Assembly: GCA_002633025.1 (NCBI GenBank)
Contig: NMRB01000096.1
Span: 625,502 to 689,501 of the forward strand
DNA from: Notospermus geniculatus
Lineage: Eukaryota; Nemertea; Pilidiophora; Heteronemertea; Lineidae
Reading direction: 5' to 3'
DNA length: 64,000 bases
Shown here piece by piece: positions 53,201 to 63,622 of this stretch. Made by a program: the position numbers and the translations under genes. The notes under the pieces were generated by a model. It made no database searches, was not told where the DNA came from, and was given only the letters and a program-made list of their open reading frames with translations. How positions within the stretch are numbered: position 1 is the first letter of the stretch; the number at the start of each line of letters is the position of its first letter.

Positions 53201-54144
53201 AACATGCTTGACCATTCTCCTGACTGTGGATTGCGACCACGATACTTTAGATATATATTCTTTCCTTTTTATTCATTGCATTGTTCTATTGCCCACATGG
53301 GTGATGATTAGGCCTACCATATCAACTAGAGGAATTCATATGTAAAACTTGAGGTCTATACCACTATATTGTGTGAATACGTCTACCTGTCATCGAGAAC
53401 TATTTATGGGAAGTCTGCACAATAGATGGAGCTTGAAGAAGGACTATTTTTATGCTTGGAGTTCAATTCAATTGGAATGTTCTTTCGTATTTATACTTGC
53501 ACTATCTGACATTACTGACACTTGAAGTTATGTTCTGTGAGCACCGTGTTCTACGACTTTATGGATGCTAGTGGGAAAAGTCCGTCCTTACCCGCATCTG
53601 CATGCGCGCTATTGATACGTATATAAATGTATTTTATGGCAAAGAGCCAAACCGGCTCATGATGCCTTTTGATGATGATGATGATGACCCCTGGGAAGGT
53701 AAATTAAATTACACTAGTTTCTAATCTTACTCAGGTCACACAAGACTGGCATCGACCTATGTCAATGTCATACCTTTTTGACATATATTTGAGCTTTGAG
53801 GAAAATCAGTATAATTCCTCCAAGATTTGAGCAAGTGTGAATGCTGCTCAATAATGACAGGACCACTTTCTCTATGAATTGAACATCACAGATACAAAAA
53901 CAGTTTTTTTTCATTCGGCGAACTCTGAAGCTAAGTCATACAGTCATGTCCCTGGGTCCGCCCCACTCTCAAAGGCTGATTCATAATCATTCATGTCTTC
54001 CAAACAAAATTTGTGGTTTTATAATTTGTGATATTTTATGTGATGTTTTATTTGTGATGTTTTATAATTTGTGAAATTTGTGGTTTTTATAATTTTTATA
54101 ATTTGTGGTTTTATCAATGATGATGATGATGATGATGATTTCAG

Positions 54145-54826
54145 GCAGCAGCTGATGATGGTGATGGTGAACTGTTGCGAGCTGAACTGTTGCGAGAAAT
54201 CTTTAGTTTAAGAAAAAAATTAAAGGCGGAAAAAAGGGAAAAACAGAGGCTGATGAAGGCTCTGAACTTAACACTACAAGAAGGTAGGAATGTGACAATT
54301 TGCTGTTGTTTATAGCCATCCCCTATGCACCACTTGGCTGGCTTATATCAGGCGTGGCCAGAGACTTTCTTTACCGGACGGGTACAATAAGTCTACAGCA
54401 CCTGACAGTAGCAACTCTACGCCAAGCCTGTACCCGGGACAAATTCGTTTAACCCAGGGTAAATTTGTGTAATGTAGGCCTAAATGCGGCTTTAGATTGT
54501 CCTTCTGTCGCTCTGATCTGTCTGACTGACCCTGACTTGCCAACTTAGTAGCCACACAGGCCAAGGCTGACATTACTCTGTGCATCATCATCGTCACTGA
54601 TCGTGTAGAGGGCAGCACAGACTATGTCTACTCTCCCAATGAGGGCAGTCTTCAAATTGACTGACAAATCGGTTTCTAAAACCATTTTTGTAACAAAATT
54701 ATAATTAAATTTCTTCTCATATCAGAATTGGCTCATCTGGTCAATACGTTAAGCATCCTCGGGAGCAACCTCAAGTCTTCCTGGGAGGAAGCATCCACCA
54801 AGGAAAATGACCTGGATAAACTAGAG
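54145..54826 (+). CDS. Coiled-coil exons of an unrecognised protein (best copy)
   Basis: Exons 54145-54283 and 54726-54826 join in phase 1 with AG/GT borders: acidic start (AAADDGDGELL), heptad-like ELLREIFSLRKKLKAEKREK, then LAHLVNTLSILGSNLKSSWE and KENDLDKLE. A possible terminal exon at 55779-55870 is basic and open in two frames. Copies at 57056, 59591 and 60288 have shifted frames upstream of the same ELLHEIVSLRRKIKHQEREN core. Short leucine-zipper-like proteins of this type are common in transposon-borne genes; no specific identity is claimed. Confidence 0.45.
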
Positions 54827-55911
54827 GTAGGGATAAACAATGCAATTGCAACGGTAGCAGTGTTATGCATTACTGTGTTGTTAAACAGTCTATAGGCCTA
54901 CATGTAATTTCAGGGATTCTCTTGGCAATGGACAATGACAGAACTAAAAGGGAAAAAGGATAAGAAACTCAAATTGCCCAGCTGTGATTGCAGGGCTTGT
55001 CTTCACCCCCTAGCCATTTTGCCCATTACAAAAATTTGCCCTTCCTCGCTGCCCCATAGTCCCTGTTTAAGTGGCCATTATATTGTGTCCAATTTGAGCT
55101 TGTGACAGAATTTTCCACACTAAAGTATGTGTATCCAAAGAAAATGAGGTGGCATGGGTTTGTTTTTATGCCTAGTTGTGTCCCGTTGATTAACAAGAGG
55201 CCCATGGGCCTTGCACTCAGCTGACTATGACATGCCAACTCGAGGTTGGAACAGGGGAAAAGATAAAAAGTACCGTACGAATAGTGCGCCTTGGTTCGCA
55301 AGCAAATATTAGCCATGTTAGTGTTTCTCGTGGAAATCAGTGGAAAGGGGTGAATATCACTTCGTGAATTGAAGAAGATATCCTATCAGACCACTTGGGT
55401 AGGAAGGGGTTAATATCTCTTGGTGAATGGAGACAGATATCTTAGGAAGGGGTTAATATCTCTTGGTGAATGGAGACAGATATCTTACATGTCTTATTAC
55501 ACCCATTGGGTGGTGTGATAGTTTGCGGGGTGACTTGAGATCCAGGTTCAAGACCAGGGAGTTAAGAGAACGATGGCAGATGGATATTGAACTTAACTCG
55601 TTGAATTCTATCTCATAACTGACTTTATTCTGAATCTAACATGTGGCTGTGATCATATGAATCATGCAATANTATATATGGACTCTCAGGGGCAGCAGGT
55701 AAGAATAATACAATAGATGATTATTTCATGTTATATTAGAAAATTCGCCATGTGTGATTATGGCTAATATAATTGCAGGTCTTCACCCACGTCTATGGTG
55801 CCATATTACAAAGGAAGAGATGCAAGAGGCCAGGAAAAGTCGTGGGCGCAAAAGGCAACGGAATCTGAGGACCCTAAAGAGCATTTAATATTATGATGAT
55901 TTTCAAACAGC

Positions 55912-56345
55912 AGGGAACGGGAACAACGAAAGCATCAGTTCAACAATGTGATTGAAAGACCAGCTTTGGCTCCTTGTGAAGAAAGTGCTTCTTCTATTGC
56001 ACGGGCAGGCCACAGTTGAGCGTGGTTTTTCCAACCAAGGAGGGGATTGGGTGGACCACCTATCTGGGAAGAGTGAGGGCCATTGTAAAGAAACTTATCC
56101 TCTTGTCACACAGATGAGCAACAGTAGAACGGGGATTTTCCATCAACAAAGAAGTTGAAATTTGCAACATGGGCGAATCAACAGTGACTGCCCACAGGTG
56201 TATTTGTGACTTCCTAGACGTTCATGGAGGTACTGGAGCAAAGGTCCCAGTAACCAGGGAGCTACTCAGTGCCAAGGAGCTACTCGTGCCTTTTCTAATG
56301 CTCGCCAAAATGCCCAAGCGTGTGGAGTGGTGGTGGACCCAATAA
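55912..56345 (+). pseudogene. hAT-transposase-like C-terminal fragment, array unit 2
   Basis: Contains LLLHGQATVERGFSNQGG and, in other frames, INKEVEICNMGESTVTAHRC and a tail RELLSAKELLVPFLMLAKMP before TGG-rich sequence and a stop. The VTRELLSAKELL tail is what follows the motif in intact relatives. Frameshifted. Confidence 0.5.
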
Positions 56346-56399
56346 ACAAGGCACAAGAACTATAGTTTGTAGTGGACAAAATCATGCTCACCACGATAC

Positions 56400-56690
56400 A
56401 ACAAATGAGGGGATGGTGCTTTACGGCAAAAGCGAGCCACCGGCAGATGGGTGGACCGCCTATCTGGGAAGAGTGAGGGCCATTGTAAAGAAACTTATCC
56501 TCTTGTCACACAGACGAGCAACAGTGGAATGGGGATTTTCCATCAACAAAGAAGTTGAAATTTGCAACATGGGCGAATCAGCAGTGACTGTCCACAGGTG
56601 TATTTGTGACTTCCTAGACGTTCATGGAGGCTGCAGAATACTGACGTGGAAACTTGTCATACTTGTTCATCTCCGACTGAGACTATGACC
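56400..56690 (+). pseudogene. hAT-transposase-like C-terminal fragment, array unit 3
   Basis: Open through GKSEPPADGWTAYLGRV, VKKLILLSHRRATVEWGFSI and CICDFLDVHGG, then a foreign tail. The best-preserved unit, but it has no catalytic region and no start context. Confidence 0.5.
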
Positions 56691-57229
56691 TCTGGGAAGG
56701 TAAATTAAATTACACTAGTTTCTAATCTTACTCAGGTCACACAAGACTGGCATCGACCTATGTCAATGTCATACCTTTTTGACATATATTTGAGCTTGCA
56801 GGAAAATCAGTATAATTCCTCCAAGATTTGAGCAAGTGTGAACGCTGCAAAATAATGACAGGGTCAGTTTCTCTATGAATTGAACATCACCGATACAAAA
56901 ACAGTTTTTTTTTCATTCGGCGAACTCTGAAGTTAAGTCATACAGTCATGTCCCTGGGTCCGCCCCACTCTCAAAGGCTGATTCATGATCATTCATGTCT
57001 TCCAAACAAAATTTGTGGTTTTATAATACATGTATCAAAATAATGATGATTTCAGTCAGCAGCTGGTCCGATTAGATGATGACGACGACGTTGCGATTAT
57101 CGAAATTATAGACGCAATGAACTGTTGCATGAAATCGTCAGTTTACGAAGAAAAATAAAACACCAAGAAAGGGAAAATGATAAGTTAAGCGCCTTCAGCC
57201 TTCAGCCTAACATTAAAAGAAGGTCCGTT

Positions 57230-57899
57230 TGGTCCGTTTAAGTCAAAGGGGCCGTGCATTACTTTCTCGAAATTACCAATTCATGGTTCCTCCAACAGAT
57301 GCATTAAACGGGCAAAAAAGAAAATAAAAAATGTGTACCTAGCCTAGGGCGCATCAACACTGTTGTGGTCATTGTTCTCCTTATCATTTTATCTGTTTTT
57401 ATATTGTGTCCTTTTGAAGTCTACTACTGCCGCCCTCCGTGGTCTCCACAGGAAGGTGAGTTCAAGTCGAGGCAGAGGAAATGGTTCAAAAGGGGCTGTT
57501 CACTTAAGGGTCAATTTTACAAAATCCCAAGAACCACATTTTTGGCCTATTGGCCTGAGTAGACTCTCCAGTAGTAGCTTGTGCAGTCAGGCGTGAGGGG
57601 AGTACGACATAAGCAAGAAAGAGGCCAGGGCAATGTAATTCTTAGATTTATATTGTACAATTGAGCCTTAAGTGAACAGCCCCTTCCGACCTGACCACAG
57701 ACGAGGAAGAAGTAGAGATCAAAGAAGAGGTATTTAAGGTTGGCATGATTGTCTGCTCTTCTATACAGCATACTGACAAACATTGGGTAACATGTACCAT
57801 ATACTAGTTTACAACAGTTGCAATAATTCCAGAGTTGCACCGTAACAGACGTTCATGGAGGTACTGCAGAATAACACCGACCCCTCCGAAACATATCAT
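57230..57899. other. Spacer in the array, no clear gene
   Basis: 57400-57560 and 57600-57690 share inverted AAGGGGCTGTTCACTTAAG words, a probable foldback. A short acidic stretch after CCACAG at 57709 (DEEEVEIKEE) could be a microexon. 57843-57911 repeats the GACGTTCATGGAGGTACTGC end of the hAT-like unit. Confidence 0.35.
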
Positions 57900-58195
57900 A
57901 CTTTTTCATCGCCGGACCTCTGTGACGTTGAAAAGTAGGTCAAATCAAAAACCCGTTATATATGTTACATGTATGTATCCTTATTAGCTACACCTGTGAT
58001 AAAAATTTGGAGATGATCTAGTCATTAGTTCAGGAGTTATTGCACTTCTTGTGTTTTTGGTTTCCGCCACCTGGTGGCCAAACTGAGAGTCAAATGGGAC
58101 CGAAACTTGGTGTCGTGGGTAATCTGACCTAGGGGTATAATGTACCAAGTTTCAGAGCAATAGCTCCAGCGGTTACGAAACGTGCCCTCGGAAGA
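57900..58195 (-). repeat. R1 repeat fragment e (inverted)
   Basis: Matches the first 300 bp of R1 (GACCTNNGTGACNTTGAAAA ... GTTACGAAACGTGCCCT) with a CTCF-like core at 58065-58077. It ends at the orphan kelch exon. Confidence 0.75.
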
Positions 58196-58207
58196 GTGAT
58201 TGAAGAG

Positions 58208-58533
58208 TGAACCATGTGCTAGTTGCCCACAAGGACAGACTTTACCAGTTTGGTGGGGAGAGTGAAAACGGCACTGTCCTAGTTTGCAGAACTGAATACT
58301 ATGACATTCGCACAAACACCTGGACAAATTTGAACATTTTTAAAGATTTGAACTCGCGTCCATATGGAGTCTTTCCGGGGTATGACGTTTTGTACGTCTG
58401 GTATGAGCTGATGGCACAGGCACCTCCGTACGAGGACACCTACTTAACTGTCGCAAAATATGACCCTGGGCACCAAATATTGGAGGGTATTTTTCAAAAA
58501 CCTAACTGGATGGGCATCACTGCCAAGCATTAG
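58208..58533 (+). pseudogene. Orphan kelch-repeat exon
   Basis: About 108 residues ending TAG: HKDRLYQFGGESENGTVL, RTEYYDIRTNTWTNLN, then KYDPGHQILEG, typical of one and a half kelch blades at the C-terminus of a KLHL-type protein. R1 lies directly upstream and no BTB or other kelch exon is near. It is not closely similar to the gene at 1433-4511. Probably a relic, or a terminal exon separated from its gene. Confidence 0.6.
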
Positions 58534-58646
58534 TGTCCCCTCAGATTTCCCAAGTTCGTCGTTGAATACATACCAAAGAAATGGTACAAATGAAAGTAAG
58601 TAATTTAGCGCATAGTTGACGCCGTGTGAACACACGTTGCCCAATA

Positions 58647-58788
58647 AGGCTAGGGATACACTGAACGCGATTTACCCATTGCCCGCGATTTTCGCACGAA
58701 TCTCTTTTGTTTTGGAGGCATTGCGGCATGAAATAACAAAGAAACAATGCGCGCGATGGGAAAATCGCTTTCAGTGTATCCCTAGGCT
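58647..58788. mobile_element. Foldback MITE (AGGCTAGGGATACACTGAA ends)
   Basis: 142 bp with AGGCTAGGGATACACTGAA and TTCAGTGTATCCCTAGGCT. Interior GCGATTTNCCCATTGC and GCGATGGGAAAATCGC are inverted. Confidence 0.75.
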
Positions 58789-59215
58789 AACCAGGGAGCT
58801 ACTCAGTGCCAAGGAGCTACTCGTGCCTTTTCTGATGCTCGCCAAAATGCCCAAGCGTGTGGAGTGGTGGTGGACCCAATAAACAAGGCACAAGAACTAT
58901 AGTTTGTAGGGAACAAAACCATGCTCCAGGATAAAACAAAGGAGGGGATGGTACTTTACGGCAAAAGCAAGCCACCGGCAGATGGGTGGACCGTCTATCT
59001 GGGAAGAGTGAGGGCCAATGTAAAGAAACTTATCCTCTTGTCACACAGACGAGCAACAGTAGAACGGGGATTTTCCATCAACAAAGAAGTTGAAATTTGC
59101 AACATGGGCGAATCAACAGTGACTGCCCACAGGTGTATTTGTGACTTCCTAGACGTTCATGGAGGTACTGCAGAATACTGACGTGGAAACTTGTCATACT
59201 TGTTCATCTCCGACT
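58783..59215 (+). pseudogene. hAT-transposase-like C-terminal fragment, array unit 4
   Basis: 58790-58880 repeats the RELLSAKELLVPFLMLAKMP tail. 58921-59181 is an open frame with GKSKPPADGWTVYLGRV, VKKLILLSHRRATVERGFSI and FLDVHGG. No upstream transposase domain. Confidence 0.5.
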
Positions 59216-59786
59216 GAGACTATGACCTCTGGGAAGGTAAATTAAAGTACACTGGTTTCTAATCTTACTCAGGTCACACAAGACTGGCATCGACCTATGT
59301 CAATGTCATACCTTTTTGACATATATTTGAGCTTGCAGGAAAATCAGTATAATTCCTCCAAGATTTGAGCAAGTGTGAACGCTGCTCAATAATGACAGGG
59401 TCAGTTTCTCTATGAATTGAACATCACAGATACAAAAACAGTTTTTTTTTCATTCAGCGAACTCTGAAGCTAAGTCATACAGTCATGTCCCTGGGTCCGC
59501 CCCACTCTCAAAGGCTGATTCATGATCATTCATGTCTTCCAAACGAAATTTGTGGTTTTATAATACATGTATCAATAATGATGATTTCAGTCAGCAGCTG
59601 GTCCGATAGATGATGACGACAACAACGACGATGTTGCGATTAGGCCTATATATCGAAACTATAGACGCAATGAACTGTTGCATGAACTCGTCAGTTTACG
59701 AAGGAAAATAAAACACCAAGAAAGGGAAAATGATAGGCTGAAGGCGCTTAACTTAACGTTACAGGAAGGTAGGTTGGCTTGACAAG

Positions 59787-60300
59787 ATGGCCACTGCTAG
59801 AGGCACACCTGTCAAAATGACTGACTCAGACCCTGATGACGATGATGATGACGCTGATATCCAAGACTTCATGAAGTCTAAAACGGATACGCCAACGGTG
59901 GGAAAGGCCAACCTGGATTCCTCGGATGAGGATGAGGAAGGCCTGGACCCGTACTCCTTAAGGCAATTGAGGAGGATGAAGGCGGAGATGAGCCCACGGG
60001 GCCGGAGGTGCTGCCAAAATTTGCATCAATAGTAAACAAACGGTTTACCAAGCCTCTTGGAGCAGAAGTTTTTAAAGAAAAGCAAAAAACCTATGCTCGA
60101 CCAAAGAACTGTCAGGGTATGGTTGTGCCTAAAGTCAACACCGAAATCTGGCGAAAGCGAGACAGATATCATAAGGGTAACGACCTGAAACTTAGCAAGG
60201 TCCATAAGACCATCCTAACTGCAGGTGCTGTAGTCACCCAAGTGGCTGAGGACTTGATAAAGCTTGAGAACTCACTGATCGTGTATGTATCGAAACTATA
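59787..60300 (+). pseudogene. Retroelement ORF1-like fragment (DIRS/tyrosine-recombinase type?)
   Basis: An acidic N-terminal part (SDPDDDDDDADIQDFM, 59787-60032) shifts frame near 59955-59990 into VLPKFASIVNKRFTKPLG, YARPKNC, VPKVNTEIW and LKLSKVHKTILTAG (to about 60290). The order PRPxNC, VPxVNxEIW, DxKLxxVQ is familiar from gag-like ORF1 proteins of DIRS-type retroelements in marine invertebrates (from memory). It is flanked by 120-bp direct repeats of the coiled-coil exon (about 59647-59768, 60288-60415), so it sits within a local duplication. Confidence 0.45.
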
Positions 60301-60415
60301 GACGCAATGAACTGTTGCGAGAAATCGTTAGTTTAAAAAGAAAAATAAAACACCACGAAAGGGAAAATGACCGGCTGATAGGCTGAAGGCGCTTAACTTA
60401 ACGTTACAGGAAGGT

Positions 60416-62103
60416 AGGAATGTGACAATTTGCTGTTGTTTATAGCCATCCCCTCTGCACCACTTGGCTGGCTATCAGGCGTTGCCAGACTCTTTACCGG
60501 TACCAGAAGTCTACAGCACCTGGCAGTAGCAACTCCACGCCAAGCCTGTACCCGGGGCGAATTTGTTTAGGCCGGTGCTATTTGCACAGCATGCTGTGTA
60601 ACTGAGGAGTGAATTCTTATTTACACAGCAAGTACGTATTCGATATTCATAAGCATCCCCGCCCACATTTTGCTGTGTAAATTAGGAAAAGATGATATTT
60701 TCACAGCGAAATTCTAGAATTCGGCAAAATGAGCCATACATTGGCCACTTGCAGGGTACCAGCTTGGAACGAATGCTACTTCGGCCTATTTCGATCTCAG
60801 TNATGCTTGCAACACCTTTGACAGAGCCCCTTGAACCCGATGGTCATGCCGGCAGATAAAAATCAATGGCCATTGAATAGTTTGTGGGATTGACGGGGTG
60901 CCAACAGGCTGTGAATTGGCCAACTACCAAAAATCCACTGAATTGATGCAGCCTGTTATGGAAATTGACCCTGCATGACAAACGCGACCTTCAGCCACAA
61001 CTGGGTTTCTTTATTCATTGTGAACGAGAAATGACAATACATGTACTTAGTTTTCATTCACCACAACAACTCACAATAGTGCAGAGGCCTGTGTCAAAGG
61101 TGTTGAACGCGTGGCCAAAATATTTGGATAAAAGTGCCCCAAAATCACATTTCTACATGGAATATTTGAAATTTTAGAATATTTTATGGAAGGCCTCGAT
61201 GAGTAGAACACAGTGATACAAGCGAATACGCTTTCTTGGGTCGTCGCTGGGTATGGTGGGTACTGGTATATTTTCAACATGTTGAATAGAGGCATGTTTA
61301 AAGAAAATTCACCCTGGGTGAATGTACCAGAAGACAAGTCGCCCATGGGAGATGCATACAGCTGAATATCATGGAAGTTGATTAACGGAACAGTTCTCAA
61401 CTTGTCGATGGAGCAGAACGCACAATGCAAGATGGCCACCTGGCGGCCACATTGAAAGCCGGAGCGCACATGAAATTGACATAGCGCACCCTCTGACCCA
61501 TATCAATATGCCTCTAAAATATAAAGATAATTTACCAAAAGTTCTTGAGTTATGAAGCAGAATGTAAAATGCAAGGGAGCCNAATCACGCGATAGATTCC
61601 CATGCCAGACAGCCTAAATCAGTTATTAGAAAAATGATCTTCAATGGGTTTGATAACCCTGATGAAATACTGGCCAATGATTTATGTTGCAAACCAAACA
61701 AACAGTGATCAATATCATATTGACCAACAACAACGCAGTCATCTTCAAAGGAATCTTAATCAATCTATTGGAATGCCAAGAATTGATCAGGAATGAATGA
61801 GCCACACAAGCCCAGTAGTTTTTGCACCACACAGCCATATAAGAGTTTCGGCAGCAGCCCAGTTAGGCTGTCGACAACGCTAAAGTGGGCAGCAGACCAG
61901 GCGATATTGCAAGCCATCTGATCACCACCGAACAAAATCGGATGTTGATGCAAGGTGTGCACAGGACAGCAATGCGTGGAATCTTCTTGCCAGGGATGCT
62001 CGTCCATTACCAAACACTACCAAAACGATATCGCTTAATACCGTAGTCTGCGGTGTGACAGGTCAGAAGATCAGCGAGGATTAGATCGCTTGCGATATCA
62101 CCT
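60416..62103. other. No gene recognised; repeat copies and R1-like piece
   Basis: 60416-60560 repeats 54285-54440 (TTTGCTGTTGTTTATAGCC ... GCCTGTACCCGGG). 60585-60720 has repeated GCTGTGTAA words. 61380-61560 is R1-like with a CTCF-like core (GCCGCCAGGTGGC, minus strand, near 61435). 61590-62103 shows nothing recognisable. Confidence 0.4.
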
Positions 62104-63278
62104 CCCCATAGAAAAAGTAACTGGGATAAAACCGGGATCCCGCCGGGATCCCGGTGGGATATGCATATCCCGGTGGGATTCAGATATCCCGCCGGGATCC
62201 CAGTTGGCTGCAATCAAGGGAAAGTGACATCCCACCGGGATCGCAGTCTAACTGGGATCCCAGCGGGATCCCGGTTACACTGGGATCCCGGTTAGACTGG
62301 GATCCTGGTTACACTGGGATCCCGGTTTTGAGCCTCGTTTTCATTTTCCCTCCATTTTCAAATTTTGAGTTTTGTTGCTGCATTGAAGCTCTGGGTTTCT
62401 GTCCAATTTCCAACTGATTAGGGGCCTGTTCCTTAATCTGCCCTTGTAAACTGGAAGGGAAGAATGACTGTGATAGGTAGGTACTGCAGACATAGGCATA
62501 GGCCCTACTTTTCATGGGATTTTTGTGTAATTGGAGGTTTAAAACATACAGTACCGTATATCAGTGGTGTACATTCACTGCACCGGTACCGTACATTCAG
62601 TGTTTGTTATTAGGCCTACCATCTGAGAGAAAATGGCAGACCTTGGCAAGGTATCTAGAATGTCTAGGCCTACCTACATGGCTGGTAGGCCATGTAGGTA
62701 GGCCTAGGCCTAGATACATGTACCTTGCCAAAGTAGGCCATTTTTCCCAGAAGGTAGGCGTAACATTAACAAACACTGAATGTACAGTGCTGAATGTAGG
62801 CCTACATGATTAGGCCTACTGCTGTACAGCATGTTTTTAAACAGTCCGCAATTACACAAAACTCCTCAACAAAGGTATGTAAGGCCTATGTGATGCACCC
62901 AGAATTGCAAATTTAAAAAAATTATTTGGCCTGGGCCTATCAGTCACTGATGGTTTGCCTGACCAGGAATCCTAGCAGGGTGAGACTGGGATCCCGGTCT
63001 CATCCCATCCTACCGGGATCCCGGTCTCGTCCCGCCGGGATCCCGGTCTCATCCCGCCGGGATCCCGGTCTCATCCCACCGGGATCCCGGTCCCATCCAG
63101 CCGGGATCCCGGTCTCATCCCGCCGGGATCCCGGTCTCATCCCACCGGGATCCCGCCCAAAAATCCCGCCCATAATTCCCGGTGGGATCCCGGCGGGATC
63201 CCACCGGGATCCCAGGTGGGATCCCGGTCATATCCCACCGGGATTCCCACCGGGATCCCAGTTACTTTTTCTATGGGG
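62104..63278. repeat. Foldback with GGGATCCCGG minisatellite arms
   Basis: Ends CCCCATAGAAAAAGTAACTG and complement. The arms (62126-62330 and 62970-63260) are tandem runs of GGGATCCCGGYGGGATCCC, each unit near-palindromic with BamHI sites. The centre (62331-62960) contains a TAGGCCTA/CATGTAGGTAGGCC palindrome and inverted TGTACATTCAGTG words. Confidence 0.8.
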
Positions 63279-63352
63279 CTGTCAGCTGCTGGCTTAAATC
63301 TAATCACCAAGTAAAATAAAGTTCTCATACGAACTCCAAAAGAGCAACTTAC

Positions 63353-63460
63353 CCATGTTTCCTTCTTTCCAGCAGGGTCAACAAAGATCAGGTGGGTGGC
63401 TGTGAGGTATAGAGTACCCACTGAAGGCTTCCTAGTGTTGAACCGGTCCAGGAGACGCAC
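63353..63460 (-). CDS. Myotubularin-related phosphatase (MTMR6/7/8), PH-GRAM exon
   Basis: Minus strand 63460 to 63353 encodes VRLLDRFNTRKPSVGTLYLT then ATHLIFVDPAGKKETW, followed by a GTAAGT donor. This matches the start of the PH-GRAM domain of MTMR6/7/8 (human forms carry LLDRF/LVDR and GTLYLTATHLLF), inositide 3-phosphatases that act on endosomal PI3P and PI(3,5)P2. The donor is good, but upstream of residue V the sequence is minisatellite (GGGAT next to GTG) with no AG, so the 3' splice site is missing here. No catalytic exon was found downstream on the minus strand. Either an isolated relic or a damaged or misassembled locus. Confidence 0.75.
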
Positions 63461-63622
63461 ATCCCGCCGGGATCCCGGTCTCATCCCACCGGGATCCCGC
63501 CCAAAAATCCCGCCCATAATTCCCGGTGGGATCCCGGCGGGATCCCACCGGGATCCCAGGTGGGATCCCGGTCATATCCCACCGAGATTCCCACCGGGAT
63601 CCCAGTTACTTTTTCTATGGGG
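63460..63622. repeat. Second copy of the GGGATCCC foldback end
   Basis: 163 bp nearly identical to 63116-63278 (one difference noticed, ACCGAGATT for ACCGGGATT). It places the MTMR exon between two identical repeat blocks. Confidence 0.85.

Larger units (their letters stand above)
53690..60420 (+). repeat. Tandem array of a gene-like segment (3-4 copies)
   Basis: A block of about 460 bp (GGGAAGGTAAATTAAANTAC ... GTCTTCCAAACNAAATTTGT) recurs at 53690-54144, 56690-57055 and 59220-59590. Each time it is followed by a coiled-coil exon copy (54145, 57056, 59591, with an extra partial copy at 60288) and preceded by a hAT-like fragment. Copies differ by a few percent. Each block contains CAGTATAATTCCTCCA. 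Confidence 0.8.
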
